This document shows, piece by piece, positions 11,822-22,008 of a stretch of DNA of 64,000 bases. Made by a program: the position numbers and the translations under genes. The notes below the pieces were generated by a model. That model was not told the origin of the DNA, ran no database searches, and saw nothing but the letters and a program-made list of their open reading frames with translations. The stretch is taken from assembly GCF_001673405.1 (NCBI RefSeq), contig NZ_LZLV01000026.1:1-64000 (forward strand). The letters run 5' to 3'. The stretch's first letter is position 1, and each line of letters begins with the position of its first letter. This DNA comes from Mycobacterium sp. 1245111.1 (lineage in GTDB: Bacteria; Actinomycetota; Actinomycetes; Mycobacteriales; Mycobacteriaceae).

Positions 11822-12862
11822 ATGACAGTGACGTCGATGCCACCGGACGACGCGACCAAGCCGTCTGCGTCTCCCCTGGGCCCGGATTCGCTGACGTGGA
11901 AATACTTCGGCGATCTGCGCACCGGCATGCTGGGCGTCTGGATCGGCGCGATTCAGAACATGTATCCGGAACTGGGCGCCGGCGTCGAGGAGCACTCGAT
12001 CCTGTTGCGTGAGCCGCTGCAGCGTGTGGCGCGGTCGGTGTACCCCATCATGGGAGTGGTCTACGACGGCGGCCGGGCATCGGCGACCGGCGAGCAGATC
12101 AAGCAGTACCACCACACCATCAAGGGCGTAGACGCCAGCGGACGCCGCTACCACGCGCTGAATCCGGAGACATTCTATTGGGCGCACGCCACCTTCTTCA
12201 TGTTGGTGATCAAGGTGGCGGAGTACTTTTGCGGCGGCCTGACCGAAGCCGAAAAGCGCCAGCTCTTCGAAGAACACGTGCAGTGGTATCGGATGTACGG
12301 CATGAGCATGCGGCCGGTACCGAAGTCGTGGGAGGACTTTCAGGAGTACTGGCAGCGGGTGTGCCGCGACGAACTGGAAATCAACCAGGCCACTTTGGAT
12401 ATCTTCCAAATCCGGATTCCCAAGCCCAAATTCGTGCTGATGCCGACACCGGTCTGGGATCAGCTGTTCAAACCGCTTATCGCCGGCCAGCGTTGGATCG
12501 CCGCCGGTTTGTTCGAGCCGTCGGTGCGCGAAAAGGCCGGCATGCGTTGGACTCCGAGCGACGAGGTGGTGCTGCGGCTGTTCGGGAAGCTGGTCGAGAT
12601 CGCATTTCTGGCGGTCCCCGATGAGATCCGGCTGCATCCGCGAGCGCTTGCCGCCTACCGCAGAGCCGAGGGTCGAGGCGCCGCCGATGCTCCACTCGTC
12701 GAGGCGCCGCGGTTCATGGGACCGCCGCCAGACCGTCGCGGTTTGCCGATGCATTACTTCCCGCCGCGCAAGTCCATCATCGAGCGTGCCGGTACGCTGA
12801 TGCACACGACGTTCTCGCTGGCCGGTTTGCGTCCGGCGCGCGGGCGCGGCAAGGCCGCATAG
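11822..12862 (+). CDS. MpaB/rubber-oxygenase-type (DUF2236) protein, Rv1645c-like
   Basis: A 346-residue member of the ER-bound oxygenase MpaB / latex-clearing-protein catalytic family (PF09995, formerly DUF2236), homologue of Rv1645c. Family features are the N-terminal LTWKYFGDLRTGMLG, a central histidine in YWAHATFFMLVIKVAEYF that fits a haem ligand of the fold, and a downstream PVPKSWEDFQEYW segment. The substrate is unknown. The start is ATG 11822 with GGAGG about ten bases upstream; an in-frame start at 11792 lacks a ribosome site. It is monocistronic, convergent with tsnR (3-base gap), and has an operator-like palindrome upstream, suggesting repression by a ligand-responsive regulator. 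Confidence 0.85.
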   Translation: MTVTSMPPDDATKPSASPLGPDSLTWKYFGDLRTGMLGVWIGAIQNMYPELGAGVEEHSILLREPLQRVARSVYPIMGVVYDGGRASATGEQIKQYHHTIKGVDASGRRYHALNPETFYWAHATFFMLVIKVAEYFCGGLTEAEKRQLFEEHVQWYRMYGMSMRPVPKSWEDFQEYWQRVCRDELEINQATLDIFQIRIPKPKFVLMPTPVWDQLFKPLIAGQRWIAAGLFEPSVREKAGMRWTPSDEVVLRLFGKLVEIAFLAVPDEIRLHPRALAAYRRAEGRGAADAPLVEAPRFMGPPPDRRGLPMHYFPPRKSIIERAGTLMHTTFSLAGLRPARGRGKAA

Positions 12863-12865
12863 CCG

Positions 12866-13639
12866 CTAGTCGCGCTGCGCTCTGGCACTCTGATAGAGGC
12901 AAATCGCCGCGGCCGCAGCAACATTCAGACTCTGAGCGGTGCCGGCCATCGGAATGGTCACCCGGCTGTCGGCCTGCTCGGCAACGTGCGCGGACAACCC
13001 ATGGGCTTCGGATCCGAATAGCCACGCGGTCGGTGCGGTGAGATCGGCGTCGTCGAGCGAGGTTTCACCGTTCACTGTGGTGGCCACGAGTCGGATTCCG
13101 GCACCCCGCAGCGCGGCGATCGCGGGCTCAATCTCCGCCGCGACGACGACCGGGATCGAGAAGATGCTGCCGGCCGAGGCGCGCAGGCACTTTCCGTTGT
13201 ACGGGTCGACGCTGTGGCCGACGAATACGACTGCGGCGGCGCCCATCGCGTCGGCGATGCGGATCAACGTCCCGGCGTTGCCGGGTTCGCCGATCTCCAC
13301 ACCGACGGCGATCAGCCGGGGTTCGTGTGCGATCACATCCGCCAAGCCGGTAGCGGGATGCTCACACACTGCGACCAAGCCGGCCGGAGTTACGGTGTCC
13401 GACAATGCCTTTGCGGCCCGCTCGGTGACGACGTGGACGGCCGCGCCCTGCTGCTCCAGCAAACCGGCGTATCGCTGCGCCGCCGTCTCGGTGGCGAAGA
13501 GTTCGCGGATCAGCCCACGCCGCGAGGCGGCTTCGACCAGGTTGGCGCCCTCGACCAGGAAGCGGTCGCTACGGCGACGGGCTATCTGCCGGTGCAGCTT
13601 GGCCGCAGCGACCACCCGGGTCGATCGTTCGGTGAGCAC
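12866..13639 (-). CDS. tsnR: SpoU/TrmH-family rRNA 2'-O-methyltransferase
   Basis: SAM-dependent RNA methyltransferase of the SPOUT knot class, 257 residues, homologue of Rv1644 (annotated tsnR, thiostrepton-resistance-like 23S rRNA methylase). The N-terminal substrate-binding domain includes RRRSDRFLVEGANLVEAA. The knot motifs are GVEIGEPGNAGTLIRIADA, TAWLFGSEAHGL and IPMAGTAQSLNVAAAAAI. Its exact rRNA target cannot be read from sequence. It follows rplT by nine bases and is probably the last gene of the infC-rpmI-rplT operon, tying it to ribosome maturation. Confidence 0.9.
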   Translation of the reverse strand: MLTERSTRVVAAAKLHRQIARRRSDRFLVEGANLVEAASRRGLIRELFATETAAQRYAGLLEQQGAAVHVVTERAAKALSDTVTPAGLVAVCEHPATGLADVIAHEPRLIAVGVEIGEPGNAGTLIRIADAMGAAAVVFVGHSVDPYNGKCLRASAGSIFSIPVVVAAEIEPAIAALRGAGIRLVATTVNGETSLDDADLTAPTAWLFGSEAHGLSAHVAEQADSRVTIPMAGTAQSLNVAAAAAICLYQSARAQRD

Positions 13640-13648
13640 CGGGCGCGG

Positions 13649-14038
13649 TTAGGCGGCCTCTCCGGACGGCGCGTTGACGTCCTCGGGCAACGCCTTACGA
13701 GCCACCTCGACCAGCGCGGTGAAGGCCGTGGCGTCGCTGACGGCGATCTCGGCAAGGTTCTTGCGGTCGACCTCGACGCCGGCCGCCTTGAGGCCCTGGA
13801 TCAGCCGGTTGTAGGTGATGTCGTTGGCGCGGGCCGCGGCGTTGATCCGAGAGATCCACAGCTTCCGGAACTCGCCTTTGCGCGCCCGACGGTCGCGGTA
13901 GGCGTAGGTCAGCGAATGTAGCTGCTGCTCCTTGGCTTTGCGGTAGAGGCGGGACCGCTGACCGCGGTAACCCTTGGAAGCCTTGAGGATGGTGCGACGC
14001 TTCTTTTGGGCATTGACTGCCCGCTTCACGCGTGCCAT
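13649..14038 (-). CDS. rplT: 50S ribosomal protein L20
   Basis: L20 binds 23S rRNA and is needed early in large-subunit assembly. The 129-residue sequence begins [19 protein letters not shown] and includes [16 protein letters not shown] and [14 protein letters not shown], all diagnostic. Length is normal apart from a short acidic C-terminal tail. Third gene of the infC-rpmI-rplT-tsnR operon, 52 bases after rpmI. Confidence 0.98.
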   Translation of the reverse strand: MARVKRAVNAQKKRRTILKASKGYRGQRSRLYRKAKEQQLHSLTYAYRDRRARKGEFRKLWISRINAAARANDITYNRLIQGLKAAGVEVDRKNLAEIAVSDATAFTALVEVARKALPEDVNAPSGEAA

Positions 14039-14090
14039 GGGGGTGTTCCTATCTGGTTGGGAAGTGGTTGTTCCGGCGCTGGGCTGCCGG

Positions 14091-14285
14091 TCAGCCGTTC
14101 AGCATTCTGTTGACCCGCTTGGTGTCGTTCGCCGCCACCGCGGTACGCCCGTCAAGGCGTCGCGTCCGCTTGGTCGGCTTGTGCTCGAGCAGGTGCCGGC
14201 GGCCGGCCTTCTCACGCACGATCTTCCCGGTGCCGGTGCGCCGGAATCGCTTCGACGCTCCGCTGTGGGTCTTGGCCTTGGGCAT
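14091..14285 (-). CDS. rpmI: 50S ribosomal protein L35
   Basis: A small basic large-subunit protein, 64 residues, beginning [18 protein letters not shown] and ending VNRMLNG, typical of actinobacterial L35. It lies 27 bases downstream of infC and upstream of rplT in the conserved infC-rpmI-rplT order. No anomaly. Confidence 0.98.
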   Translation of the reverse strand: MPKAKTHSGASKRFRRTGTGKIVREKAGRRHLLEHKPTKRTRRLDGRTAVAANDTKRVNRMLNG

Positions 14286-14312
14286 CTCTTCTAGGTCCTC
14301 TGTCTTGTTGGG

Positions 14313-14912
<600 letters not shown>

Positions 14913-14950
14913 GGGGCCTCCCTCATTGATCTTCTCGTCAATTGCCACCG

Positions 14951-15076
14951 TCACCTGCGCATGCGCAGAGTCAGCGGTTGGGATTCCACACCATCAGCAA
15001 AAAAGCCCTGCATAAGCAGGGCCCGGTGCCGACCGATCGCGGCAAAAGCCGCCTGCCAAACGCAGAACCAGCACAT
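14951..15076 (-). CDS. Putative 41-residue infC leader peptide
   Basis: A small ATG frame in the infC leader begins M-C-W-F-C-V-W-Q and has two Cys, two Trp and one Phe in its first seven codons. It runs straight through the terminator hairpin at 14999-15022 and ends at 14951, 39 bases before the infC AUC codon. No Shine-Dalgarno is visible. Its ATG lies at the loop/stem edge of an upstream hairpin (15068-15088). Another possible tiny frame lies upstream (GTG 15208 to TGA 15146, 20 codons). The frame is seen in the sequence; that it is translated is inference. Confidence 0.35.
   Translation of the reverse strand: MCWFCVWQAAFAAIGRHRALLMQGFFADGVESQPLTLRMRR
14999..15022 (-). terminator. Intrinsic-terminator-shaped hairpin in the infC leader (attenuator candidate)
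   Basis: On the minus strand GCCCTGC-TTAT-GCAGGGC is a perfect 7-bp stem with a 4-base loop, followed by TTTTTT. U-tract terminators are uncommon in mycobacteria. This one sits 87 bases before infC in the direction of transcription, so it would end the mRNA before the operon unless overridden. Confidence 0.7.
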
Positions 15077-15088
15077 CTGGTGTGCTGG
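15039..15088 (-). other. Two further leader hairpins upstream of the attenuator
   Basis: CCAGCACA-TCTGG-TGTGCTGG (15068-15088, perfect 8-bp arms) and GCGGC-AAAA-GCCGC (15039-15052, perfect 5-bp arms) precede the terminator on the infC transcript. The first holds the leader ATG at its loop edge; the second lies between the Cys/Trp codons and the terminator. The region 14955-15316 otherwise holds only promoters and the small frames described here. Confidence 0.5.
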
Positions 15089-15274
15089 TGACCGGACCGC
15101 TGAGCCTGGTTGGCCAACGGTGGGAGCGGGACTCCACTTGCTGTCTCAGGCGTAGCCGGAGACGGTCGCGCAGGTGAGTCTACCAGTCACGACGCCCTGC
15201 TCTGTCACGTCGCTGTCCGGTCGGCTGTCTTCGGCGGCGCCCGAGGGCCGACACGACGATTTCCTGCCAGCTGG

Positions 15275-15280
15275 ATCATA
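15275..15280 (-). promoter_or_regulatory. Putative -10 for the infC operon
   Basis: On the minus strand TATGAT lies in the AT-rich divergent gap between infC and lysX. A start about 7 bases on would give a leader of roughly 355 bases, consistent with leader-based control. Confidence 0.35.
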
Positions 15281-15302
15281 GAAATTCCATAGCAATTCCG
15301 AA

Positions 15303-15308
15303 TATCCT
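15303..15308 (+). promoter_or_regulatory. -10 for leaderless lysX
   Basis: TATCCT lies 8 bases before the GTG at 15317, supporting a leaderless mRNA and that start codon. Confidence 0.45.
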
Positions 15309-15316
15309 CGCCGTCT

Positions 15317-18300
15317 GTGACCCTCACCGCCTCCCGCCCACGAAGCGAGTCGGATTCCCGGCTTCGCTGGGTGCCGGCAGCCACTGGCTGGACCGTCGGG
15401 GTCATCGCCACCCTGTCGCTGATCGCCAGCGTGTCACCGGTGATTCGGTGGGCCATCCGGGTGCCGCGCGAATTCATCAACGACTACCTCTTCAACTTCC
15501 CGGACACCAGCTTCGCGTGGTCGTTCGTGCTTGCCCTGCTGGCTGGAGCGCTGACCGCCCGCAAACGCATCGCGTGGTGGGTGCTGCAGCTCAACCTGTT
15601 TCTCGCCGCGGGATTGAACGTCGCCGGGTTGACCGCCGACCATCCCAGCCCGGCAACGACCTTCGGCGAGACGCTCGGTCTCGGTCTGCACCTCGCGGCC
15701 GTGGTGGTGGTGACCCTCGCCTACCGCGAGTTCTGGGCCAAGGTCCGCGCCGGTGCGTTGTACAAGGCCGCCGGAGTGCTGCTGACCGGGTGGGCCATCG
15801 GAATCGTGCTGTCGTGGGGCCTGATCGAGACGTTCCCGCGCACCCTGGCCGCTGAGGACCGGTTGTTCTACGTGGTGAACCGGGTGGTCGGGTTCGCTGT
15901 GGTCGAATCGGCGCAGTTCACCGGCCGGCCGCCGGTCTTCCTCAACGCGCTCATGGGGTTGTTCAGCGCGATGGCGCTGATCGCCGCCGCGATCGTGCTG
16001 TTCCAGTCGCAGCGCGCCGAAAACGCGTTGACCGGTGAAGACGAGTCGGCCATCCGTGGCCTGCTCGAATTGTGGGGCAAGAACGACTCATTGGGTTACT
16101 TCGCCACCCGGCGCGACAAGTCGGTGGTCTTCGCGCCGAGCGGGCGCGCCGCGATCACCTATCGCGTCGAAGTGGGGGTCTGCTTGGCCAGCGGTGACCC
16201 GATCGGTGACCCGCGGGCGTGGCCGCAAGCGATCGACGCGTGGTTGGCGTTGTGCCAGACCTACGGCTGGACACCGGGCAATATGGGTGCGAGTTCGGCT
16301 GGCGCCAAGGCTTTTCGCGAGGCGGGCCTCAATGCGCTCGAGATCGGCGATGAAGCGATTCTGCACACCGCCGAGTTCGGGCTGTCGGGACGCGACATGC
16401 GCGGAGTACGTCAGGCGGTGACGCGGGCCCGCCGTGCCGGGCTGACGGTGCGCATTCGCCGACACCACGACCTCGAGCCGGACGAGATGACACAGGTGAC
16501 GTCGCGGGCAGATGCCTGGCGGGACACCGACAACGAGCGCGGATTCTCGATGGCGCTGGGCCGATTGGGCGATCCGGCCGACGGCGATTGCCTGCTGGTC
16601 GAGGCCGTCGATCCCGACGACACGGTGGTCGCGATGCTGTCGCTGGTGCCGTGGGGCCGCAACGGAGTATCGCTCGACCTGATGCGTCGTTCGCCGCAGT
16701 CCCCCAACGGCACCATCGAGCTCATGGTGAGCGAGCTCGCCTTGCACGCCGAACGCATCGGCATCAGCCGAATTTCGTTGAACTTCGCCGTGTTCCGGTC
16801 CGCATTTGAGCAGGGCGCCCAACTCGGCGCCGGCCCGGTCGCGCGGCTGTGGCGCGGATTCCTGGTGTTCTTCTCGAGGTGGTGGCAGCTGGAGACGCTG
16901 TACCGCTCCAATGTGAAGTACCAGCCCAACTGGGTGCCTCGCTACGCCTGTTATGAAGACGCCCGAATGGTTTCGCGGGTGGGTGTGGCGCTGGTGATCG
17001 CCGAGGGCTTTCTCGTGCTGCCTTTCGCACGACGCGACGAACACCACACCGGCCACCACCCGTCGGTCCCGCCCACGCTGCTGGCGACGGGGCTACTGCA
17101 TAACGACGGCTCGGCTCCCGACGCCATGGCGTTGCAGGAATACGACGCCCATGACGCCGACGAGCGCGGTCGGCGGCTGCCCGAGCAGATGCGGGTTCGG
17201 CTATCCAAACTGAAGGCATTGCAGGACAGCGGGATTGACGCCTACCCAGTTGGGCAAGCCCCGAGCCACACCGTCGCTCAGGCCTTGGAGACGGCGGACC
17301 AGACCGATCTCTCGGTGTCGGGGCGGGTATTGCGGATCCGAGATTTCGGCGGCGTGCTGTTCGCCGAACTGCGCGACTGGTCCGCCGAAGTGCAACTGCT
17401 GCTGGAGAATTCGATCCTCGAGCACTGTCGCACCGCCGACTTCACCAAGGCCATCGATCTGGGCGACCTGATCGAGGTCACGGGAAAGATGGGATACAGC
17501 AAGACCGGTACCCAGTCGCTGATCGTGCGCCGCTGGCGGCTGATCGGTAAGTGCCTGCGCCCCCTGCCGAACAAGTGGAAGGGGTTGACCGACCCCGAGG
17601 CGCGAGTGCGCAGCCGCTATGTCGACCTGGCCGTCAACGCCGAGTCACGGGAGCTGATCGCGGCCCGCAGCAGTGTGCTCCGCGCGATCAGAGATACGTT
17701 GAACGACAAGGGGTTCGTGGAGGTCGAAACCCCGATCCTGCAGCAGGTGCACGGCGGCGCGACCGCCCGCCCGTTCATCACTCACATCAACAGCTACGAC
17801 CTCGACCTGTATCTGCGGATCGCGCCGGAGCTCTATCTCAAACGCTTGTGCGTCGGCGGCATGGAGCGAGTCTTCGAGCTGGGCCGGGCGTTCCGCAACG
17901 AAGGGGTCGACTTCAGCCACAACCCGGAGTTCACCCTGCTGGAGGCCTATCAGGCGCATGCCGACTACAAGGAGTGGATCGACGGCAGCCGAGAGTTGAT
18001 TCAGAACGCCGCGCTGGCCGCCAACGGCGCCCAGGTGGTGTTGCGGCCCGGTTCCGGCGACACGCTGGAACCGGTCGACATCTCCGGCGTCTGGCCGGTG
18101 AAGACCGTTCACGACGCGGTCTCCGAGGCGCTCGGAGAGCACATCGACGCGACTACCGACCTGGCCACGCTGCGCCGCTTGGCCGACGCCGTCAAGATCC
18201 CCTACCTGGCGCGCTGGGACGCCGGCGCCGTGGTGCTCGAACTCTACGAGCACCTCGTCGAAGACCGCACCGAGGAACCGACCTTTTACATCGACTTCCC

Positions 18301-18631
18301 CGCGTCGGTGTCGCCGCTGAGTCGGCCGCACCGCAGCCAACCCGGCCTCGCCGAGCGCTGGGATCTGGTGGCGTGGGGGGTCGAATTGGGCACGGCCTAC
18401 AGCGAGCTCACCGATCCGGTCGAGCAGCGACGCCGTCTGGAGGAACAGTCCTACCTGGCCGCCGGCGGAGACCCCGAGGCGATGGAACTCGACGAGGATT
18501 TCCTGCAGGCCATGGAGTATGCGATGCCGCCCACCGGCGGGCTCGGAATGGGCATCGACCGGGTGGTCATGCTGGTCACCGGCCGCAGCATCCGCGAGAC
18601 GTTGCCCTTCCCGCTGGCGAAGCCCCGCTAG
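15317..18631 (+). CDS. lysX: Bifunctional lysyl-tRNA synthetase / phosphatidylglycerol lysyltransferase
   Basis: LysX charges tRNA-Lys and transfers lysine to membrane phosphatidylglycerol, lowering negative surface charge and protecting against cationic peptides; M. tuberculosis LysX (Rv1640c) needs it for virulence. The 1104-residue protein has an N-terminal multi-helix membrane region (about 1-230), a DUF2156 aminoacyl-PG synthase domain (about 250-560, [19 protein letters not shown] and [18 protein letters not shown]), an OB-fold anticodon-binding part (from about 640) and a class II lysyl-tRNA synthetase core ([50 protein letters not shown]). The start is GTG 15317. It is divergent from infC and followed after 66 bases by a membrane esterase gene. 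Confidence 0.95.
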   Translation: MTLTASRPRSESDSRLRWVPAATGWTVGVIATLSLIASVSPVIRWAIRVPREFINDYLFNFPDTSFAWSFVLALLAGALTARKRIAWWVLQLNLFLAAGLNVAGLTADHPSPATTFGETLGLGLHLAAVVVVTLAYREFWAKVRAGALYKAAGVLLTGWAIGIVLSWGLIETFPRTLAAEDRLFYVVNRVVGFAVVESAQFTGRPPVFLNALMGLFSAMALIAAAIVLFQSQRAENALTGEDESAIRGLLELWGKNDSLGYFATRRDKSVVFAPSGRAAITYRVEVGVCLASGDPIGDPRAWPQAIDAWLALCQTYGWTPGNMGASSAGAKAFREAGLNALEIGDEAILHTAEFGLSGRDMRGVRQAVTRARRAGLTVRIRRHHDLEPDEMTQVTSRADAWRDTDNERGFSMALGRLGDPADGDCLLVEAVDPDDTVVAMLSLVPWGRNGVSLDLMRRSPQSPNGTIELMVSELALHAERIGISRISLNFAVFRSAFEQGAQLGAGPVARLWRGFLVFFSRWWQLETLYRSNVKYQPNWVPRYACYEDARMVSRVGVALVIAEGFLVLPFARRDEHHTGHHPSVPPTLLATGLLHNDGSAPDAMALQEYDAHDADERGRRLPEQMRVRLSKLKALQDSGIDAYPVGQAPSHTVAQALETADQTDLSVSGRVLRIRDFGGVLFAELRDWSAEVQLLLENSILEHCRTADFTKAIDLGDLIEVTGKMGYSKTGTQSLIVRRWRLIGKCLRPLPNKWKGLTDPEARVRSRYVDLAVNAESRELIAARSSVLRAIRDTLNDKGFVEVETPILQQVHGGATARPFITHINSYDLDLYLRIAPELYLKRLCVGGMERVFELGRAFRNEGVDFSHNPEFTLLEAYQAHADYKEWIDGSRELIQNAALAANGAQVVLRPGSGDTLEPVDISGVWPVKTVHDAVSEALGEHIDATTDLATLRRLADAVKIPYLARWDAGAVVLELYEHLVEDRTEEPTFYIDFPASVSPLSRPHRSQPGLAERWDLVAWGVELGTAYSELTDPVEQRRRLEEQSYLAAGGDPEAMELDEDFLQAMEYAMPPTGGLGMGIDRVVMLVTGRSIRETLPFPLAKPR

Positions 18632-18697
18632 CGAACACCGCGACACTCGGCATCCGATGCGTAAAAGTCGTGCTTAATCCGTAACAAGGAGTTCACA

Positions 18698-20164
18698 ATG
18701 GACTCCGTGACGGGTTCAGCGGCGAACTTCGCCTTCGCGGTGCTGGCCGACAACCACACCTCGTTGATGCACGGATGGGTGCCCGGCGTAGTCCAGGCGC
18801 TCGCGGTGACCCTGCTGCTGCTGGCCGTCGGGTGGCGGACGCGACTTTGGCGGTTGTTCTATCTCCCGGTGGCCGCGGTGCTCGGCGCGGCGTTGGCCAC
18901 CTGTTCGAACTGGTACATCGCCAGCGCCGGTCTGGCGGACGATCCCGCACCCCACCTGCTGTGGTGGTGGATCGCGGGCACCGGGGCCGCGGGCACGATC
19001 CTGATTCTGGGCTGGGGCAGCGCGCGCTGGTGGCGACGGGGTGCGTCGTTGATGGCCGTGCCGCTGTGTCTGCTCAGCGCCGCGCTGACGCTCAATCTCT
19101 GGGTCGGCTACTTCCCCACCGTGCAAACCGCGTGGGATCAGCTCACCGCAGGTCCACTTCCACATGAAACCGACGCGGCGGGGGTGGCCGCGATGTCAGC
19201 CGCCAAGCTGCAGCCCGCCCATGGTGTCGTCGTCCCGGTGGCCATCCCCGACGACGCGTCGCATTTCAAGCATCGCGGAGAGCTCGTCTACCTACCGCCG
19301 GCGTGGTTCTCCAGCAGTCCACCACCGCCGTTGCCCACGGTGATGATGATCGGCGGCGAGTTCAACACCCCCGCCGATTGGCTGCGGACCGGTAACGCTG
19401 CGAAGACCATCGATGAACTGGCGGCCACCCATGGCGGCAGCGCGCCGGTGTTCGTCTTCGTCGACTCCGGCGGGGCCTTCAACAACGACACCGAGTGCGT
19501 CAACGGCAGCCGCGGCAACGCCGCCGACCATCTCACCAAAGACGTTGTGCCATTCATGGTTTCGAAGTTCGGCGTCAGTCATGAAGCGGTGAATTGGGGC
19601 ATCGTCGGCTGGTCGATGGGCGGCACGTGCGCGTTGGACCTGACCGTCATGCACCCGGAGTTATTCAGCTCGTTCGTCGACATCGCCGGCAACATGGGTC
19701 CAGAAGCCGGCACCAAGGCCCAGACCATCGCGCGGCTATTCGGCGGCAATGCGGCCGCCTGGGCCGCCTTCGATCCCTCCACCGTCATCGCCAAATACGG
19801 GCTGTACACCGGAGTCTCGGGTTGGTTCGACGTGTCGTCGAGCACCCCGTCGAGGCGTCACCACGGCCTCTCGGTGACCGGTGCGGGCGACACCACCCTC
19901 CTGGATCGGGATTCCGTGGCCAACCCGAACGATCAGGCCGCCGCCGCGGAGTCGCTGTGCGACCTCGGCCGCGCCCACGGTATCGACTGCACGATCGTCG
20001 CGCGGCCCGGCAACCACGACTGGCCCTTCGCCAGCAATGCTTTTGCCGCGGCGCTGCCCTGGCTGGCCGGCCAACTAGGCACTCCCGGGGTACCGACGAT
20101 TGCGCCACCATCCTTATCGACGGCACCGGATCCCATTCCGCACGCCGCCCGTGTCGGTCGATAA
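18698..20164 (+). CDS. Membrane-anchored alpha/beta-hydrolase (putative esterase), Rv1639c-like
   Basis: A 488-residue homologue of Rv1639c. Four hydrophobic helices occupy about residues 15-150. An extracytoplasmic esterase-fold domain (esterase D / antigen-85-like family) follows, with the nucleophile elbow GWSMGGTCALD (Ser near residue 306). A candidate acid and His lie downstream (RPGNHDWPFASNAF contains the probable catalytic His). ATG 18698 is preceded by AAGGAG. It directly follows lysX. Elsewhere, aminoacyl-phospholipid synthases are paired with hydrolases that remove the amino acid (for example AhyD in Enterococcus), so a lysyl-PG hydrolase role is plausible but inferred. The pair Rv1640c-Rv1639c is conserved in M. 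tuberculosis. Confidence 0.8.
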   Translation: MDSVTGSAANFAFAVLADNHTSLMHGWVPGVVQALAVTLLLLAVGWRTRLWRLFYLPVAAVLGAALATCSNWYIASAGLADDPAPHLLWWWIAGTGAAGTILILGWGSARWWRRGASLMAVPLCLLSAALTLNLWVGYFPTVQTAWDQLTAGPLPHETDAAGVAAMSAAKLQPAHGVVVPVAIPDDASHFKHRGELVYLPPAWFSSSPPPPLPTVMMIGGEFNTPADWLRTGNAAKTIDELAATHGGSAPVFVFVDSGGAFNNDTECVNGSRGNAADHLTKDVVPFMVSKFGVSHEAVNWGIVGWSMGGTCALDLTVMHPELFSSFVDIAGNMGPEAGTKAQTIARLFGGNAAAWAAFDPSTVIAKYGLYTGVSGWFDVSSSTPSRRHHGLSVTGAGDTTLLDRDSVANPNDQAAAAESLCDLGRAHGIDCTIVARPGNHDWPFASNAFAAALPWLAGQLGTPGVPTIAPPSLSTAPDPIPHAARVGR

Positions 20165-20170
20165 CCGCCG

Positions 20171-20584
20171 ATGGTGATTGCGCGGGTGCGCCGCGCGATC
20201 TTCGCGCGTCATGCCCACCCGTTAAGCGCGTGGAGCCGATGGGTCACCACGCCGCTGGTGCTGTTGCCAGTGTGGACGCGGCGGCGCAGCCATGCGCTGA
20301 TGGTTGCGATCTGGTTCTTGCTCAACCCGGTGATCTTTCCCAAGATCAGCGACGAGGATCCGTGGGCGACGCGCGCGATGCTCGGTGAAGAACTCTGGAT
20401 CACCCGGCGCCCCAGGGACAGTGCGATGGTGCTGAGCGTAATGACGTCTTTGGTGGCGGTCATAGCGCTCGTGGCGGCGCGCCGGCATCGGGTCGTGCCG
20501 GCGGCGGTAGCTGTTGCCACCCAGATGGGGTTGACCCTGGTGTATTGGCAGCAAATGGTGCGCTACCTCAAAAACCACCGGTAA
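20171..20584 (+). CDS. Small membrane protein, DUF6653-like
   Basis: A 137-residue protein with an N-terminal amphipathic stretch (HPLSAWSRWVTTPLVLLPVW), a hydrophobic segment near residues 40-60 (MVAIWFLLNPVIFPK) and two C-terminal helices. The HP-x-S-x-W-x-R and NPV-x-FP signatures fit the DUF6653 family as I recall it. Function is unknown. It begins 6 bases after the esterase gene, so it is probably in the same operon. Its TAA stop overlaps the -10 of the next gene. Confidence 0.6.
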   Translation: MVIARVRRAIFARHAHPLSAWSRWVTTPLVLLPVWTRRRSHALMVAIWFLLNPVIFPKISDEDPWATRAMLGEELWITRRPRDSAMVLSVMTSLVAVIALVAARRHRVVPAAVAVATQMGLTLVYWQQMVRYLKNHR

Positions 20585-20587
20585 CCT
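20582..20587 (+). promoter_or_regulatory. -10 for a leaderless small gene
   Basis: TAACCT lies 6 bases before ATG 20594 and overlaps the stop codon of the preceding gene, implying an internal leaderless promoter. Confidence 0.45.
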
Positions 20588-20593
20588 GGGTTC

Positions 20594-20839
20594 ATGCCCG
20601 ACGAGCCGGAGAACTCCCCGACTGAATCCGATACCGGCTACACGAGTTCCGGGGTGCCGACGTTCGACTCGGTTCGTGAGAAGATCGAGTCTCGTTACCA
20701 AACATCCATTGGCTCAGGGGAATTGGACGCCGAAAGTCCCGAGGGTCAACACGTCGAGGAGCAGTTCGAGGCACGCCGGCGCGCCGCCGCCGACCGGCTG
20801 GCGCAGATCCGCGAATCGATGCGCGACGACCGGCACTGA
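20594..20839 (+). CDS. Conserved small acidic protein, Rv1638A-like
   Basis: An 81-residue charged protein beginning MPDEPENSPTESD and ending in an Arg-rich helix (EEQFEARRRAAADRLAQIRE). It matches Rv1638A in size and in its position beside uvrA. No catalytic motif or membrane segment is present; the C-terminal half looks helical, perhaps coiled-coil. The start ATG is placed by the leaderless promoter 6 bases upstream. Function unknown. Confidence 0.7.
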   Translation: MPDEPENSPTESDTGYTSSGVPTFDSVREKIESRYQTSIGSGELDAESPEGQHVEEQFEARRRAAADRLAQIRESMRDDRH

Positions 20840-20853
20840 GGCCGCGCCACGGC

Positions 20854-22008
20854 ATGCGCCAATTCACCGCGGATGAACGCCGACGACGGCTGCTAAGCCG
20901 ACAACTTCTATCGCTACCCGATACCGTGCCGCAGGCCACCGCCGAACTGGTGGGCCTGCACGCCACCGACCCGGCGACGCCGTTCCTGTCGCTGTGGGCA
21001 CGCTGTCCCGGGTTCGCCGCCGCCGACCTCGAGGACGAGCTGTACCGGAACCGCTCGGTGGTCAGACATTTGGCGATGCGGCGGACGCTGTGGGTGGTGG
21101 CCGCCGACGACCTGCCGGCCGTCCAGTCCGCGGCCAGCGATCGCGTCGCCGATAACGAGCATCGGAGACTGGTCGCCGATCTGCAGAAGGCGGGCATCAC
21201 CAAAGACGGCGAAACATGGCTGGCGACAGCATGTTCCGCAGTGCTGGACCACCTGGATCGGCGCGGCCCGCGCAACAGCACCGAACTACGTTCGGCGCTC
21301 CCCGAAATCAGTGGAAGCTACGATCCCGCACCCGGAAAGCCGTGGGGCGGGCCGGTTCCGGTGGCACCACGGGTGTTAACGGTGCTCTCGGCCCGCGGTG
21401 AGATCGTGCGCGGGCCCAACCATGGCGGCTGGACCACGTCGCGGCCCAGGTGGGTGCGGACAGCGGACTGGCTGGACCGCGGCCCAGCACCGGCCGAATC
21501 ATTTCGTGTGCTGTTACGCCGTTGGCTGCGAACCTTCGGACCTGCCACCGCCGTCGATGTCAAATGGTGGTTCGGCAGCACCCTGACCGCGACCCGAAAA
21601 GCCTTAAGCGACATCGGCGCCGTCGAGATCGAGCTGGCCAGCGGCCCGGGATATGTGCTCGGCGACGACGTAAACCCCGAGCCCGAGGTGGCGCCAATGG
21701 CCGCGCTGCTCCCCGGCCTCGACGTGACGAGCATGGGCTGGTTCGACCGTGACTGGTACGTCGGCGAGCACCGCAATCAGGTCTTCGACCGCAACGGCAA
21801 TGCCGGACCCACCGCCTGGTGGAAAGGACGGGTGGTCGGCGGTTGGTACCAAGACGACGCCGCGCGCGTGCACGTGCAATTCCTCGAAGACCCCGGCCGG
21901 GACGGGCGGCGAGCGTTGACGCGGCGGGCGACCGAGCTGACGTCGTGGCTCGACGGCGTCCGTATCAAACCGCGATTCCCCTCGCCGCTGTCGAAAACCG
22001 CCGGTTAG
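20854..22008 (+). CDS. HTH_42 winged-helix protein (AlkZ/YcaQ-type glycosylase superfamily)
   Basis: A 384-residue member of the winged-helix HTH_42 superfamily (PF06224), which includes DNA glycosylases that unhook interstrand crosslinks and bulky alkyl adducts (AlkZ, YcaQ). Family features include LRRTLW-type [15 protein letters not shown] near residue 75, the middle [19 protein letters not shown], and [18 protein letters not shown] toward the end. At the position of the catalytic Gln-x-Gln or Gln-x-Asp it reads [11 protein letters not shown], with His and Asp instead, so activity is uncertain. Start ATG 20854. The gene converges on uvrA and overlaps its 3' end by 4 bases, a repair context. 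It was not at this spot in the H37Rv order as I recall it. Confidence 0.78.
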   Translation: MRQFTADERRRRLLSRQLLSLPDTVPQATAELVGLHATDPATPFLSLWARCPGFAAADLEDELYRNRSVVRHLAMRRTLWVVAADDLPAVQSAASDRVADNEHRRLVADLQKAGITKDGETWLATACSAVLDHLDRRGPRNSTELRSALPEISGSYDPAPGKPWGGPVPVAPRVLTVLSARGEIVRGPNHGGWTTSRPRWVRTADWLDRGPAPAESFRVLLRRWLRTFGPATAVDVKWWFGSTLTATRKALSDIGAVEIELASGPGYVLGDDVNPEPEVAPMAALLPGLDVTSMGWFDRDWYVGEHRNQVFDRNGNAGPTAWWKGRVVGGWYQDDAARVHVQFLEDPGRDGRRALTRRATELTSWLDGVRIKPRFPSPLSKTAG

